A stretch of DNA of 64,000 bases from Monarcha castaneiventris obscurior. Taxonomy: Eukaryota > Chordata > Aves > Passeriformes > Monarchidae. Location: contig JAMPIT010000510.1 of the NCBI GenBank assembly GCA_026261815.1, forward strand, positions 15,720,001 through 15,784,000, given 5' to 3'. Within the stretch, counting starts at the first letter, position 1; the number at the start of each line of letters is the position of its first letter. This document shows positions 51,901-64,000 of this stretch, in pieces. The notes below the pieces were generated by a model. It was not told the origin of the DNA. It saw only the letters and a list, made by a program, of their open reading frames with translations, and did not search any database. The position numbers were made by a program, and so were the translations under genes.

Positions 51901-54900
51901 CAGAAAACCATTGTATTTTCACACAGGTCCTGCCCACATCCTATTCTACCTCCCTCAAGCAGACACAGTAGAAAACAGAAATTGAGACAGAGAGAAAAAT
52001 ACAGATTCCTGGGAATTTATGGAAAACCTGTTGGCTTAAGGAAATTGTGGGTTTACGGACCTTGGCTTAAAGCCTCATTGAGGATATGGTGTGAAGAGAG
52101 AGAGAGAACTTTTCATTTGTATGCCAGACTTCCCTAGGCAGGGTTTGAGGGTAGGACAAACGTACTGCTTTCTCTCAAATCTGACAATTAAGTCAGCGTG
52201 GATGTATGCTTTAGCTATTCAACATTTGTTCTCCCTTCCCTTTTCTTCCCTTTCACCTTTCCATTCTAGACATGACCAAGAGTGTCCATGCTTCAAGGCT
52301 AAAAATATTATCAGTTTCCATGTGCTGGTACTCCCCAAGGTCTGTTCCCTAATGCCATGGTTTTCAGCAGAGCATAGAACCCAGGGCCCAGCCTCCTGTG
52401 TACGTGGAAGTTCTAGAAACCAAAGCAAAATAATGCCTTAAGTTGCCTAAATTATCTATAAATCAGACACAGAGAGACAAATTCATAAGGTTGATGATAG
52501 TGGAACTTGTGCCAATCCAGACACTTTTGCAACACCAAATTATATTCTGACCTCAGCCATTTTGTAGCAGCTGTGCAATTAATTAGCAGGCTGAGTGTAA
52601 CCCTACCCTGTACTGGCAACTCTGAACAGTAAAAAAGGCTTCAAGGAGACCCTGAAATGAAAAATACAGGTAATACTCAACAGCTTTTTATTAAAACATT
52701 TAAAATTTGTATTATCTTTTTACTGTTTATGAGGCCTTTAGGGTATTCTCTCTCACACTGTTGAAATTTATCACCTTTTGTTTTAAACTTGGCTGTTGGA
52801 TTGTAAAATGAAAGGTTCTGAAACAATAAAATCATTGGCTTGTGTTATATAGTTAGAGAAATTCAGAGAAGCAGGAACCAACCTGTATGAATGCATGTAT
52901 AATATTCCTAACTGACACACAAGCCTTGCCTCCATTCATCAGCTAATTCAGCTTTCCTTATTCTGTTCTTCCAGTTAATTTAAACCTGTCACAGTCTTAG
53001 AGCACAGAGAGCAAAGGGAAGGCAAACTGGTGGCACATTTGTCAGAGCTGGTATACATGCCAGAAGAGGACATTTCATGTGACATGAAAGGTTCTGCCAC
53101 CTTTGGATTAAAGGCTCATCCAAACCTCCTGGTGCCACTCAGTGACAACTACCACCTTGTAATAGTGGAAGCTAATGCAAAAATTAATGGAACATGAAGG
53201 TACAACAGGATTATTCTTTCAAACTAAGAACCATGTTCTGAGCTAATTACACTTAACACCAGTGGGAAGGAGAAAACCAGAATTATACAGAATTTCCTTC
53301 CTGATCTACTCCATTTTGTCTACCCTCAATCTGCAGCTTTTAATTCTGGTAGAGCAACAGAATAAGGTAACAGAATAAAATTCACATGGTCTCTTTCATC
53401 AGGTACCAAACATTCAGTCTTCTAAGAGAGCATAGGCCCAAATGTGTCCATATTGCACTTCTCTTGTGCTATGCATACAGATAGGAAGGAACAGTGTCTC
53501 CTCTGTCCCAGTGTCTCAAATATCCAAGCAACAGAGAATTCCATTGCCCTGTGGCAAAGCCTGTGGCCACTAAAAGGACGGGTGACAGATGAGCTTTGTA
53601 GCCAGAGATTTTTATGCTATAGCAGAACAAATAATACATGTAAAACACAGCATCAGCTAACGTTTGCTGGGATGTCTGAAGAAGGAAGCTTCTGAGAAGG
53701 AATGAAAATTATTAGTGTGCAACAAAATGTGCATTTATTGCACCAATGTACCAGTTCGAAACTTCACATAATTGATTTTATTTTCCAGTCCAAAAATTGC
53801 TCAATTTACACTTTAATAATGGTTTCTGGAATGTAATGTTATTATAATTTTGTATTTTTTTAATGCCTTGGCAACTTTTTAGGGGAAACTAGATTTAAGT
53901 CTTGGTAGTTTAGGATTTTTACAGATTGTTTACAATTTTTCTTCATTTTGTAAGCACTACAGAAGAAATTATTTTTAAATAGTAGAATTGACTATATAAA
54001 TTTTTTAAGGCTTTTGTTTTTATTTATTTATTTGACCGTGTTACTCAATTGCATCTGAATAGCATCCAGATATGAGTAAATCTATGCATAAACACAAAAC
54101 CCAGAAAAAATCCTAACAAAACTATGCAGATGACAATGTGTTTTGTCCAGGTCTCTGATGTAGACCAGGACAGTGATAATGCATGACAGGACTCTCTTCA
54201 GCTCACACACAAATGAAGACACCACGAAGGTTTGCTGTGCTTCTTTCAAATCCCATAACACCCCTGGCATGCGATCAGGATAAAGGATGCCATGGCTTCC
54301 AAAGAAGCATTTTCTTCAACCTTGTATATGAAAAAATAGGAGACTTATGTAGGAGACTCAGACATGGCTGTAAAATCTTTTACAAACACTTAGAAAGGTT
54401 TGTTGGTTTTTTGCTTACTTAACTCAAAAAACGTGTTGGTGTTTCAATCACAAAGTTAATCTCTGGAGCCGAGAGGTGTCAAATGGAATACGTCCTTTCT
54501 TTTGGTCAGGGGAAAATATCCCATGGAACCTGCTTACATTTTGACCTTACCTGAACTCCAGATAAGCAATCTCAGAGTATGCAAGTATGTGCAGTTTCCT
54601 GTAATGTGAACTTAAAGGAATTACTGAACGTTTGCTAACCAAAGTATGCAGTCACTAAGGTGATACATGAATGACATTATTTAAGCAAAAGAATGTTTGT
54701 CGTGGTAGATTGCCAGAGGGGAAAAATTGATACCAACTTAAATCTTTCTAACAACTATAAAGCCCTGTTTAAAAGCATCTTTCCTAAAATCGTCAGTGCT
54801 ATAATTTGTATGGGCTCCGTACTTCAGTAGTAATGTCCTGCATGTTTGCCAGGTGACTGGCACATGGATGACTCTGATCAAACCTGCTTTCATGAAAGGC

Positions 54901-55690
54901 AGATGAAGGCAGAATTGTAATATTTGTTGCAGGATTAAATTGTTCAGGATAATGGGTGTAATCACACCAAATTCCAGTGAATTTGTCAACCCAGTGCAAA
55001 GGTTAATTGGATGTTACTATAGTTTTTGGGACTTCATTTAAAGGACTTTCCAAAAATAAGGGCTTATTTTGTGCATCTCAGCAGGGAAAGTTGCTGACAT
55101 AACAGCCCTAAAACTGCCAGATGGTATCAGCCAGTCATCACTGCTCAGTCAGACAGAATAAGACCCCAACATTTATACACAACCCAGGAAAATACCAACA
55201 TGCTTTGCAGATGCAAAGAAGGCTCATCTCAGCATCCCTGAAATCACTTAAAACATAAGAATGTTCTTTTCCCTCTGAGTGCTCAAATTTGAGGGAGAGG
55301 AATTTCAAGGCCTGGGGGAAAGAAGCAAGTGGATGTGTGTTAATAGCTTTGTTATAATCAATTATTTGCACATCAGGCAAATCAGATCTTTCACGCCTAG
55401 TGAAATGTGCTATATGATCCATGTTTCAAACTTTCTCATCTGTCCATGGCTCTTGTCTCAGTTCTTCTTGTAATAGGGTGCCATCACTTTACTTTGTAGA
55501 GGTAATGATCACATCAACAAGCAACAGACAGAAATGAACCATCTAACAAAAGGTTCCTGTATTGTCTGAAGCGGTTGTTTCAAAGCATAACCACTGAAAA
55601 CTAAAGGTGGGCATGTTTCTGCATCTGATATACAGCAATTTATAACGTGTCATGCTCAAAAGGCAATATCATTTTTTAGTCATCTTCTTG

Positions 55691-55706
55691 TCTTTCTTTC
55701 TTTCTT
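55691..55706 (+). repeat. Short (CTTT)n tract
   Basis: Four tandem CTTT units in a pyrimidine-rich stretch. Simple repeat. Confidence 0.75.
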
Positions 55707-56383
55707 GCCCTGATGATTTTCCCCTCCCTGTCCTTATTTCCTATACCTCTCTGTTTCTTTGCATTGATCTCAGATTTTTGTTGCACAGGTCCCAGCAGTA
55801 CAAACTGCTAGCACACAACCACACTTCCTACTTGTTTGTATAATACTAGTAAAGTTAATCTACTTAAATGGGTTAATCAAGCCCAAAAAGGTAATTCTAC
55901 CTTTCTGGAAAATTATGTAAGTGGTGATATTACTCCCTTGTCAACAATTTGAGGGCTGCTGTCTTTGCTCTCTTTCTGTTCTGTATGCTTCAAATAAGGA
56001 CATTTCCTACCTGTACTTCATTATAAAAATATTCAAATATGTACAGGTAGTATTCAAATGAATTAATTTGTTTGTCTAGAGGTCAAGTTCCTAGTCTAAA
56101 CTGATTGTCCAAAAGTCAACAGAGAGATAGACCAGCTGCAAAGAGTTGTCTTACTGATCTACAATGTTTACCTTGAGAGAGGATAAATGGCTCTATAGAT
56201 ATTTAAGTCTCTGCTAACTGCAGAGGTTAACTTACCAACTAGTTTAGACTAGATGCCTATTTTAGTTGATGAAGTTCAGAGAAATAACAGAATCTGTGTG
56301 TCTCTTTGTCTCCTGCCTCTTGCACACTTGACCACATCACTCAAATCCATTATGGCATTTTCAGAGAAAAAAGTTCTAGAGAC

Positions 56384-57471
56384 TGCATTGGGTTTACATG
56401 GCAAGGTTTTGGCAGTGGGAAGGGGGGCTGAAGGCATGGCTGCAGTAGGAAGACACCAGCAGCTCCCCCATGTCAGACAGAGCCAGCTCCAGCCAGCTCC
56501 AGGACAGACCCACCACTGGCCAAGGCCCAGCCCATCAGTGACAGGGGTAGTGCTTCTGTGAAGGGAAAAGAGCTGCTGCAAAACAGCAGCAGTAGAGAGG
56601 AGTGAGAAAATGGGAGAGAACAGCCCTGCAGATGCCAAGGTCAGTGCAGAAAGAGGAGGAGGTGCTCCCAGTGCTGGAGCAGCCCGTGGTGCAGCCCATG
56701 GGGAGGCAGCTGTGCCCCTGCAGCCCATGGGGATCCATGGTGGAGCAGAGAGCCACCTGCAGCCCATGGAGGACCCCACTCTGAGCAGGTGGATGCCCCA
56801 AAGAAGGCTGTGGCCCACTGGGAAGGCTGTGCTGGAGCAGGATCCTGGCAGACCCTGTGGCCCTGTGGAGAGTGTAGCCTATGCTGGAGCACGTTTGCTG
56901 GCAGGACTTGTGACCCCATGGAGAACCCATGCTGGAGCAGCCTGTTCTTGAAGGACTCTTCCACTCTATGGAAGGGACCTACGTTGGAAGAGCTTGGGAA
57001 GGGAAGAATTGTAGCCCATGGGAGGGACCCACACTGGAGTTCATGAAGGACTATTTCCAGTCCCTGGAAACCCTCTGCTGGAGCAGGGAAGAGTGTGAGG
57101 AGGAAGGAGCACCAGGGACAAGTGATGAACTAACTGCAGCCCCCATTCCCTGTCCCTCTGTGCTGCTGGGGTGGAGAGGTAGACAAGCTGGGAGTGAAGT
57201 TGAGCCTGGAAGAAGGGAGGGGTGGGGAAAGGGTTTTTTTAGGTTTGCTCATATTTCTCACTATCAACTTGTCATTAATTGTCATTAAACTGAATTATTT
57301 TCCCTGAATTGAGTCTGTTTTGCCTGTGACAGTAATTGCTCTCTAATCTTCCTGTACTTATCTCATCCTACAAGTTTTTAATCTTATTTTCTACCCCATT
57401 CTATTGATGGAGAGGAACTGATAGAGCAGCTTGGTGGGTGCCTGGCAGCCAGCCAAGGCCAACACTCCACA
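56384..57471 (+). mobile_element. Solo LTR, avian endogenous retrovirus, second family
   Basis: This 1.09-kb GC-rich block matches a familiar bird LTR. Its start region reads GGGTTTACATGGCAAGG. It continues through CAGAGCCAGCTCCAG and CAAAACAGCAGCAG, a long run of CAGCCCATGG / GGAGCAG units, and the late segment GTGATGAACTAACTGCAG. It ends with CTGGCAGCCAGCCAAGG and terminal CCACA at 57471. A polyadenylation signal variant ATTAAA lies at 57284-57289, followed by GAGTCTGTTTTGCCTGTGAC, which is conserved in this family. No proviral coding region is attached. The 5' boundary (TG at 56384) is chosen by comparison with the family start and could be off by several bases. I could not find a convincing target duplication, consistent with an older insertion. 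The open frames inside it, up to 180 codons, reflect GC content and are not genes. Confidence 0.85.
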
Positions 57472-60400
57472 TTAACTCAGTTGATATTTTTCCTCTGATA
57501 GTGGCCATCATAAGTGAACCAGCATTTAAGACAGCATTAATCTCTGGTAGTCACACACACTGGTATCTGCTCTCGCAGATGTATGCAGAGAATAAATATT
57601 CTTTCAGATATTCTAGTTTAGTTCTGCAGATGAGGAAAATATTTTTCCTTTGCTGATGCTATTCCTAATGCTTTTAGTGAGCCATCTCTTACTTCTTAGT
57701 GAAATCTAAGAAGAATTCAAAAAGTGTCCAGTAAGGTCAGCAGGTTGCATTTTTGTTGACAAGTCATTTCAGAAAACTACAGTACAGTTGGAGAAAGTTG
57801 TTAATCCAAAGAAAACCTATTATAAAAGAGCTGAACTAGCTGTACTGAATGTTTTTTAGATCATGTCACCAAACTCAGACTTTTAGGACTAAAATTGACA
57901 ATACCACTCCTTCACTTTTTCTTGAAAAGTTTCCAAATCATTACTTCATAACCAATATTATGTTTCACTACCTCATCATTTCATGCTCGTTCTGAAATAA
58001 TTGCAAAAAGCACACTTTACCATATATATTATCTGATGATACACTTAATAACTGACATGCAAGTGTGGTGCCTAATGCAGGGTAAGCAGGTACTTGCCCA
58101 GACGAGATTTCTCCATGTGCTTGCTGAAGAATGGAATGTAGATGGTTCTTTGCTTCCTCCTCAACAGTCTGCAGCTCTCTAATCCTTACATTTCAGCTCT
58201 TTACATGGATGCACACAAGACAGAGCAGGCAAAGTACACTGCCCTAAGTAACTATGCAGTTAATACCACAAAATCCTAGAATTTGGAGGCTCAGTTTCTT
58301 AACACCACATTGCTAGAAAAATATTGAGCAGCGGAAGATGGGTCGGAACAGTAATACAAAAAATTATGAAGAGAGAGAACACCAGGAGAAATATGAACAG
58401 TTTGGCTAAGGAATGACTAAGAGTAAGACATGATAAGTGAAGTGACTCAAAATATCTAAATGTTGCTAATATTATAGGTAGAAGTACTAGTATAGTGTTA
58501 CAGAGGATAACTGAAAGTAAAAGGATGAATTTAGATAAAGAAGCATGCGGGTAGACAGCTTCAGAACTCTTGTCAATAAGTTTTGATCAGGCTTTCCTCA
58601 GTGTTCAAAAACCACAAAAAGAGAGGGAAAAGCACAGTCTAGAAATTGTATTTAGCTTATAAATTCTTTAGTTAGTAAAATTTCCTAAAAATAAAAATAA
58701 AATTAATTTGGAAATTGTAAAAAAATAAGTATCATATACCTTATACCCTACACAGCATTCTATCTAAGTTTGCGAAGTGATGTAAGTAAAATTTGAAAAA
58801 TTAGAGATAGCAAATGAGGCAGCAGATGAACATAGCATAGATTGAACTCAGGACAGAATCAAAGATTTGATATTCAGAGAAGGTATAATGTGATGAATGG
58901 TGCTTCAGGATGATCGTAGATTAATTAGGTTATCAACCCATTAAGTTTACTTCTAGTGGAGCCTGTCATGATCAAGCTTAGTTTGACTAGGTACTACAAC
59001 AGAGAAGGCACTTTGCCCTTCTTTTCTGTCCAGAAGTCAGACAGAGAAGAAAGTCCAGGTGAGGAGGGATAAAACCTAGGTTAGGTGACTGATAGCCAAG
59101 ATGAACAGCACCAGTTTAACCATGCGCATAGATAATGTATATGTTGTTATTTTTGTCAAGATGACTAACTAAACTCTTATGGATAATAAATACATTTATT
59201 GATATTAGGACTGTTATATATTTACTAATCCCAAACAAATCAATTTATTTATAATGATTCTTTGAAAATAATTTATCTGGGTTGAGGGAGTCATAATACT
59301 TTAGATCCTATCTCTGGAGATTACCAGAAATCTGCCTACCCCAAGTTCGTAAGACTAATAAAGGGAGAGTGACTCCCCATGCTTACATTATTTTAATAAC
59401 TGTTAGCAAAAATCAAAGTTTTCTACCATGTGTTTTCAGGCCTTTGTTGCCACCTTCTGGTTTTAGTAAATATGTGTAGCTCCACAACAGCTGAGCCCTA
59501 CTGTAGCTGTCAGGTTGGCATCTTATCAAATCTTATCAAATCTCCATGTTTGTCATGCATATAATGCAGCAGCAGGTTTTGCTTTAATTATCCCTTGTCC
59601 CCAGGATAGAAAGTGTCCTTTTCCCAAAGCAATCACAGACAACCAAAGAGAAAAGAATCCATTACTTAAAATCTTAGCAGTCAACTCAAAACAGAATATA
59701 TGAAGAGTTCAAACTTTACTAACTAAGCTCTGAAATGCATCTGTGAGACAAAAATCTGTGGTTGTTCTTCCAGACAAGCATTTGCATGTACTAGAAGCAA
59801 ATAATTATGCTATTTTTGCATGTCTGTATCTAAACAAGTTTTTTTTTTTTTTAATATGGATTTTATTTTGAAGATAATATTTAAGGAGATAAGCTAAAAA
59901 CATTGTATTTAATTAAATGTAACTGCTGGAAGCAATCACCTTTACCTGTTGTATGGAGGCACTGATCTGAGCAGTAGTACATACCCAAAGCACTTGAAGC
60001 CTGGATTCCTGATCCTGATATCCTGATGCTCTACCTTATGCTGTACACCTGGAGGACTGGAAGCAGAGTGCCACTTCCTGTCCTGCTCCTCGTGAATGTG
60101 GAGTTATGCCAAATCTATCAGTTTTTAACCTGTTTTTCCACTGAAGAGAAAACTTAGTACAGTCGTGATTCAGCTCCCCAGAGAGCTCAAGCTCGATTCA
60201 CTGAATGGTGCATTGCTGTTGATTATTACTCTTCTGCCAGCTACTCATCAGAGCACTTACACAGTCCGGACAAGAGTTACTATAAAATTCACCAGACAGG
60301 CAACAAATTTGCTCCTCTTGTCCACCTGGGTCTTCTCCAAAAAATACAGATAATATTCTCAATTTTTAGAAGTGATGTGGAGTCTTACGTGTTATAATGC

Positions 60401-63400
60401 TGCAGTATATTATGCTAAAAATGGTTTAATTTTTTTCTGGTTTTAGGGCATTACCTCTTATGCACAGCAAATGAATTCTCCGTGTCTCAATAAGTATGAA
60501 TGAAAAGAAATGATTTCTTAGAGATAAGAGTTTGGGATTCAAGGAACATAGTACAAAGCACAGAACTATAAACAAAGGTAGATAAGAGTTTAAAAATTCT
60601 TGTACTTTGTTGAGCTTGTGTACATTTAGAAAGGTGTTTATCTCATCTAACCTCAAACATCTTAAAATTAGGTATCTGGTCAAAGTTGAGTACCTCTTCT
60701 TTAGTTTTTGTGGCTGAACTAAAGATCTCCAGAGGGCGGTTTACCTCATCCTAAAATATATGTGTAGTGAACAACGTATCCCACATGTTTATGTCAACAA
60801 TATAGTGCAAATGCCTGTATAGCAAACCTCCAATAGGCACTGAGATTTCATATGGACAGAGGAAGAGGATATGGGTCTTATACTGACAATTACTGAATTT
60901 TTCATTTAAGGACTGATGTGACTTTAAAAATAAAGATTGCTTTACTTTGGGCCCTTAAACTATACAAAGGTTTGGGTTTTTTTAATGGAGAATACATGTC
61001 ACATTCTATGTTAGGGTTATATGTAATATTGTGGCTGCAGGACAGTGTCCTTTTTTGCACGTTAAGTTTCCTTATATGTGGTAGGAGAACGTGTGTGTGT
61101 TAATTCAGAATAAAGCCATAGTCCTACGACCCATCGGATGTTTGTCTCCTCTGCTTTGGCCTTGGTGCTTTCACTGAGCTGTGCCTTAGTCTCTTTGTAT
61201 AGAGACTTCCATGCAAAGGTAGACAGCTTCCATCCTAATACCATGAGAATTAGATCAGACATTTTACACTGTTCTGTTTCTATATAGAAATTTGCATTCA
61301 TAATTGAGAAATGAAAATTAAGGACATTCATTTCCTCTATTAATTTCATTTTAGAAGCTGTGCTCAGGTACAACTCATCAGTCACAAGTATGGAGAGAGG
61401 CAGCCACAGAAAAAGTAAGAGCATGTCCACAGCTTCACTGCCAAAAAGTATTACTACAAGGTAGTACAGGGAACTCTGCTTTTTCACTCCAGGCCTATAG
61501 GAGGGTTTTTTTCCTTTCCTTCATTACTGATATTCCTATATTTCTATCCAACATCCCCCATCTTCCAAATGTCACTGTGCCCTCCTATGGCCGGTACAAG
61601 CAGGACCTGCAATGTCGATGTTGTTGGTATGTGTTATGTTACATTTGCCAGGCTGTTGGTTGAAGGATCTTCAAAACACCCTTGGGTTTATCTCAGCTGA
61701 TTCTCACTGTGGGCAGAGCATTACTATGCTGCTTCCAGAAAGTTTAGCTCCCACTGCACCAGCCCAGTGGAGCTAATGTGAGTGTGAATGGCAGATGTGT
61801 CCAGCTGACTGACTGAGCAGTCTGACCTGAAATGATAGGAAGGATAAGAAAATGTCCTGAAATACCATCTAAGTGGGGGAGAAAAAGTGTCACTGGAGAA
61901 GTCATGTGCTGACTCCTAAAAATACCACTTGGTTTGTAGTATTCATTAGAATGCAGGACTAGATAGAAGAATGAAAATGTTATAGAATACTACTGCTGCA
62001 GATGATTTGAAAGTTGCTTTTATCCTATGGCTTTCTAAAACCTAAATGTTAGTAAGCTGTAGTTAATTTGATCGGTTCTCTGTGGCTAAGGAGATAGTTC
62101 TGTTTCAGCAAAGAATAAGCACTTTGTAACTTTCCAAAACTATCAGGGAAATATGTAAATAAAATGTGTTTAAATTACCTGTCCTTATGTTGAGTCATGT
62201 CATGTTAAGAGTACCTCTTATGTTACAAAGAAGCTTTGGGTAACATAGGCCTCCTTGTGTTTGCTTCTGCATACTTCTTCTAGAACTGTCAAACTGAGTT
62301 TCCCTTTTTCTGTACACCACAGCCTAACCCTTGAGAGGAGAGGGCTTTGAGAGCTGTCTAGGGCTTACGCTGACCTTTCTCTATTACAGCCTGCTTTTTT
62401 CCCCTAAAAACATGGGTCAGAAAACAACCCCACAGAGCCATCTTGCAGTATAATACATTATATATGTGCTATTGTTGGATGACTGAGGTTACGAATGATA
62501 ATGCCGATAACCCTGAATGAGAAACAAGAGATGAAAATCCAGACAGCAGCGTCTCAGAAAATTCTTGTCTGGGAACTTAATGTCTGAACACACTGAGCTG
62601 GAAGGAATTCGTTGTGAGTGGCCATGAATGCCCATATGAGCCTCTCTACCTACAGGGAGAGTGTATAAAAAACTTACTAGTTCTGGGGTCAAGACACGAA
62701 TGGGGAAAGAAAATCAGGTCAGAAATAGGCTTGGTAGGTAGGAGAAAGATGGCTCATTATTTCACTAGCCACATCCACTATTCAGTCATGTTCTTGGGGC
62801 ACAAGTGAAACCCCACCAAGAGTAGATTCCAGCTGGAGAATTTCCACAGCTGGAGTGGTTTCATTAATACAGACAGAGGCTGAAAATCTGGTTTGGTTGC
62901 AGAAGTGTCTCTGCTACAGATTTTTTAACTTCTCTTTTGGGGGCCAGATAAGCCTCCATGTCAGTCTTTTGGGTGGAGAGAGGTAAGTGAACATGCTTAT
63001 GGTTGAAGGAAAGGAAGGGTGCATTGAGCTTTTGCAATCTTGCCACACCAGGAGTGGAATGTGGCCTAAAAGCATTGAAATTATTTGCTAATATTAATAT
63101 TTTTGTTTGCAAGGCATGAATATAACCATTATTTGCGGATTATAAAGTTGAAGTGAAAGCTGTAAAAACATTTCTCTATTTCAAAAGAAAATGTTTAACC
63201 ATAATTTTGGGTCCTACTTTATAATCAAGTAATTACCCCAATTTAAACTAATTGCTTATCCATCCCTCCATGATATCCCATAATGCATCAGTTTCTAACT
63301 TGTTCAAAAGGAACAAAGCAATGCCCACATGCTTTTTGGAAACTATATATCCTTAAGGGTATAATTCTAGTGGGTTTTTCACCTTGTGAAGCCATCCCTG

Positions 63401-64000
63401 CAGAGTGAGTATAAAAGGCTACTCAAATGCAAATAGTCTTTTAGAAAATAAATAGAAGAACCAGGTGACCAGAGAAGTGACTTCTGGAAAGGTTTTCCTA
63501 AAAAGCAGACACACAGAGTGTACTTCTGACATCTACATAATGAAATGTGCAAAGCATTTATTGTTATACATCATATGGAAGTGTGCAGACTAATATGAAA
63601 TGTTTTTTTCCTGTGAGGATTTTTCTGCTTTTGAATCCTGTGACATTGCACAAAGGTGCCTGAGAATATATTTTCTGACATTCCTGGGCATCTGACACAG
63701 AAGCAGGATGAAATGTACAAAAAATAAATTGTTGGTCCAAAGTCCTTCTTCAGAAACACCTGCTTAATAACAAAATACGAAAGAAACTGTGGTGTTATGG
63801 GAGTCACCAGTTACACATCAAATTGCCAAATATTTCACTTAGTGGCTCTCAGTCCCTTTGATTTCCCCAGGCATGCTGTGGGAGTACTTCCAGGAGGCTG
63901 AATTCTTGGCTGAATGTGGCTGAAGAGAGATCAGACTGGGATAATAGCAATGTAATTTGTTAGTATGAGTTTTTCACTGCTTTTCACCAACAAAGTTTCA
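57472..64000. other. Intergenic DNA, no recognisable gene
   Basis: About 6.5 kb of AT-rich sequence to the right edge. A 141-codon open frame on the minus strand (61062-61487) is the longest non-repeat frame outside FREM2, but it has no recognisable domain. A 14-base T run lies at 59839-59852 and a perfect 10-bp tandem TCTTATCAAA at 59521-59540. Nothing else can be supported. Confidence 0.6.

Larger units (their letters stand above)
41390..56383. other. Intergenic DNA, no recognisable gene
   Basis: About 15 kb without a recognisable gene. Open frames such as 42138-42473 and 46613-47026 (plus) show no known motif. A short GC-richer islet lies at about 50560-50860 but has no identifiable exon. 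Simple repeats are (TTTGG)n at 48916-48940 and (CTTT)n at 55691-55706. No RNA gene or further transposon can be supported. Confidence 0.6.

Noticed and set aside
56276..57288. Several overlapping frames of 100-180 codons
   Set aside because: They lie within the GC-rich LTR of an avian endogenous retrovirus with tandem internal units; open on both strands because stops are rare.

Overview
The window is vertebrate nuclear DNA, almost certainly avian. Two things show this. The repeats are CR1 LINE copies with the bird-type 3' end, plus two LTR families of the avian kind, one of which I recognise from bird genomes. The only protein-coding gene is split by GT/AG introns. A songbird seems likely from the LTR families, but I cannot prove that from this window.

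The gene is FREM2 (FRAS1-related extracellular matrix protein 2) on the minus strand. Exon 1 is one 5.1-kb coding block (14113-19261). It encodes the signal peptide, a unique N-terminal domain and eleven complete CSPG repeats, with most of the twelfth. Exon 2 (10374-10463, 90 bp) continues the twelfth repeat. Both junctions are phase 1. The remaining exons (rest of the protein, including Calx-beta domains, membrane segment and tail) lie beyond the left edge. The start codon sits in a CpG island (about 18330-20070) with a GC box and three CCAAT motifs just upstream.

Layout: 1-1764, a CR1 LINE with its reverse-transcriptase core deleted, inside FREM2 intron 2. 1765-10373, rest of intron 2. 10374-10463, exon 2. 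10464-14112, intron 1, with a short CR1 3'-end relic. 14113-19261, exon 1. 19262-20070, 5' flank and promoter. 20070-64000, about 44 kb with no recognisable gene. That last part contains two solo LTRs of one family in opposite orientation (21499-22028 and 23562-24095, each with its own 6-bp target duplication), an old CR1 relic (31766-31880), a pure (AAGGG)n tract of about 260 bp (41134-41389) and a 1.09-kb solo LTR of a second family (56384-57471). In human the region upstream of FREM2 is gene-poor, and this flank looks the same; it may hold distal FREM2 enhancers, but none can be identified by eye.

I found no RNA gene, CRISPR array or sign of a new biological system. The most useful observations are the exact FREM2 exon structure, the paired LTR insertions with their target duplications, the G-quadruplex-prone AAGGG tract with two phased interruptions, and the promoter architecture.
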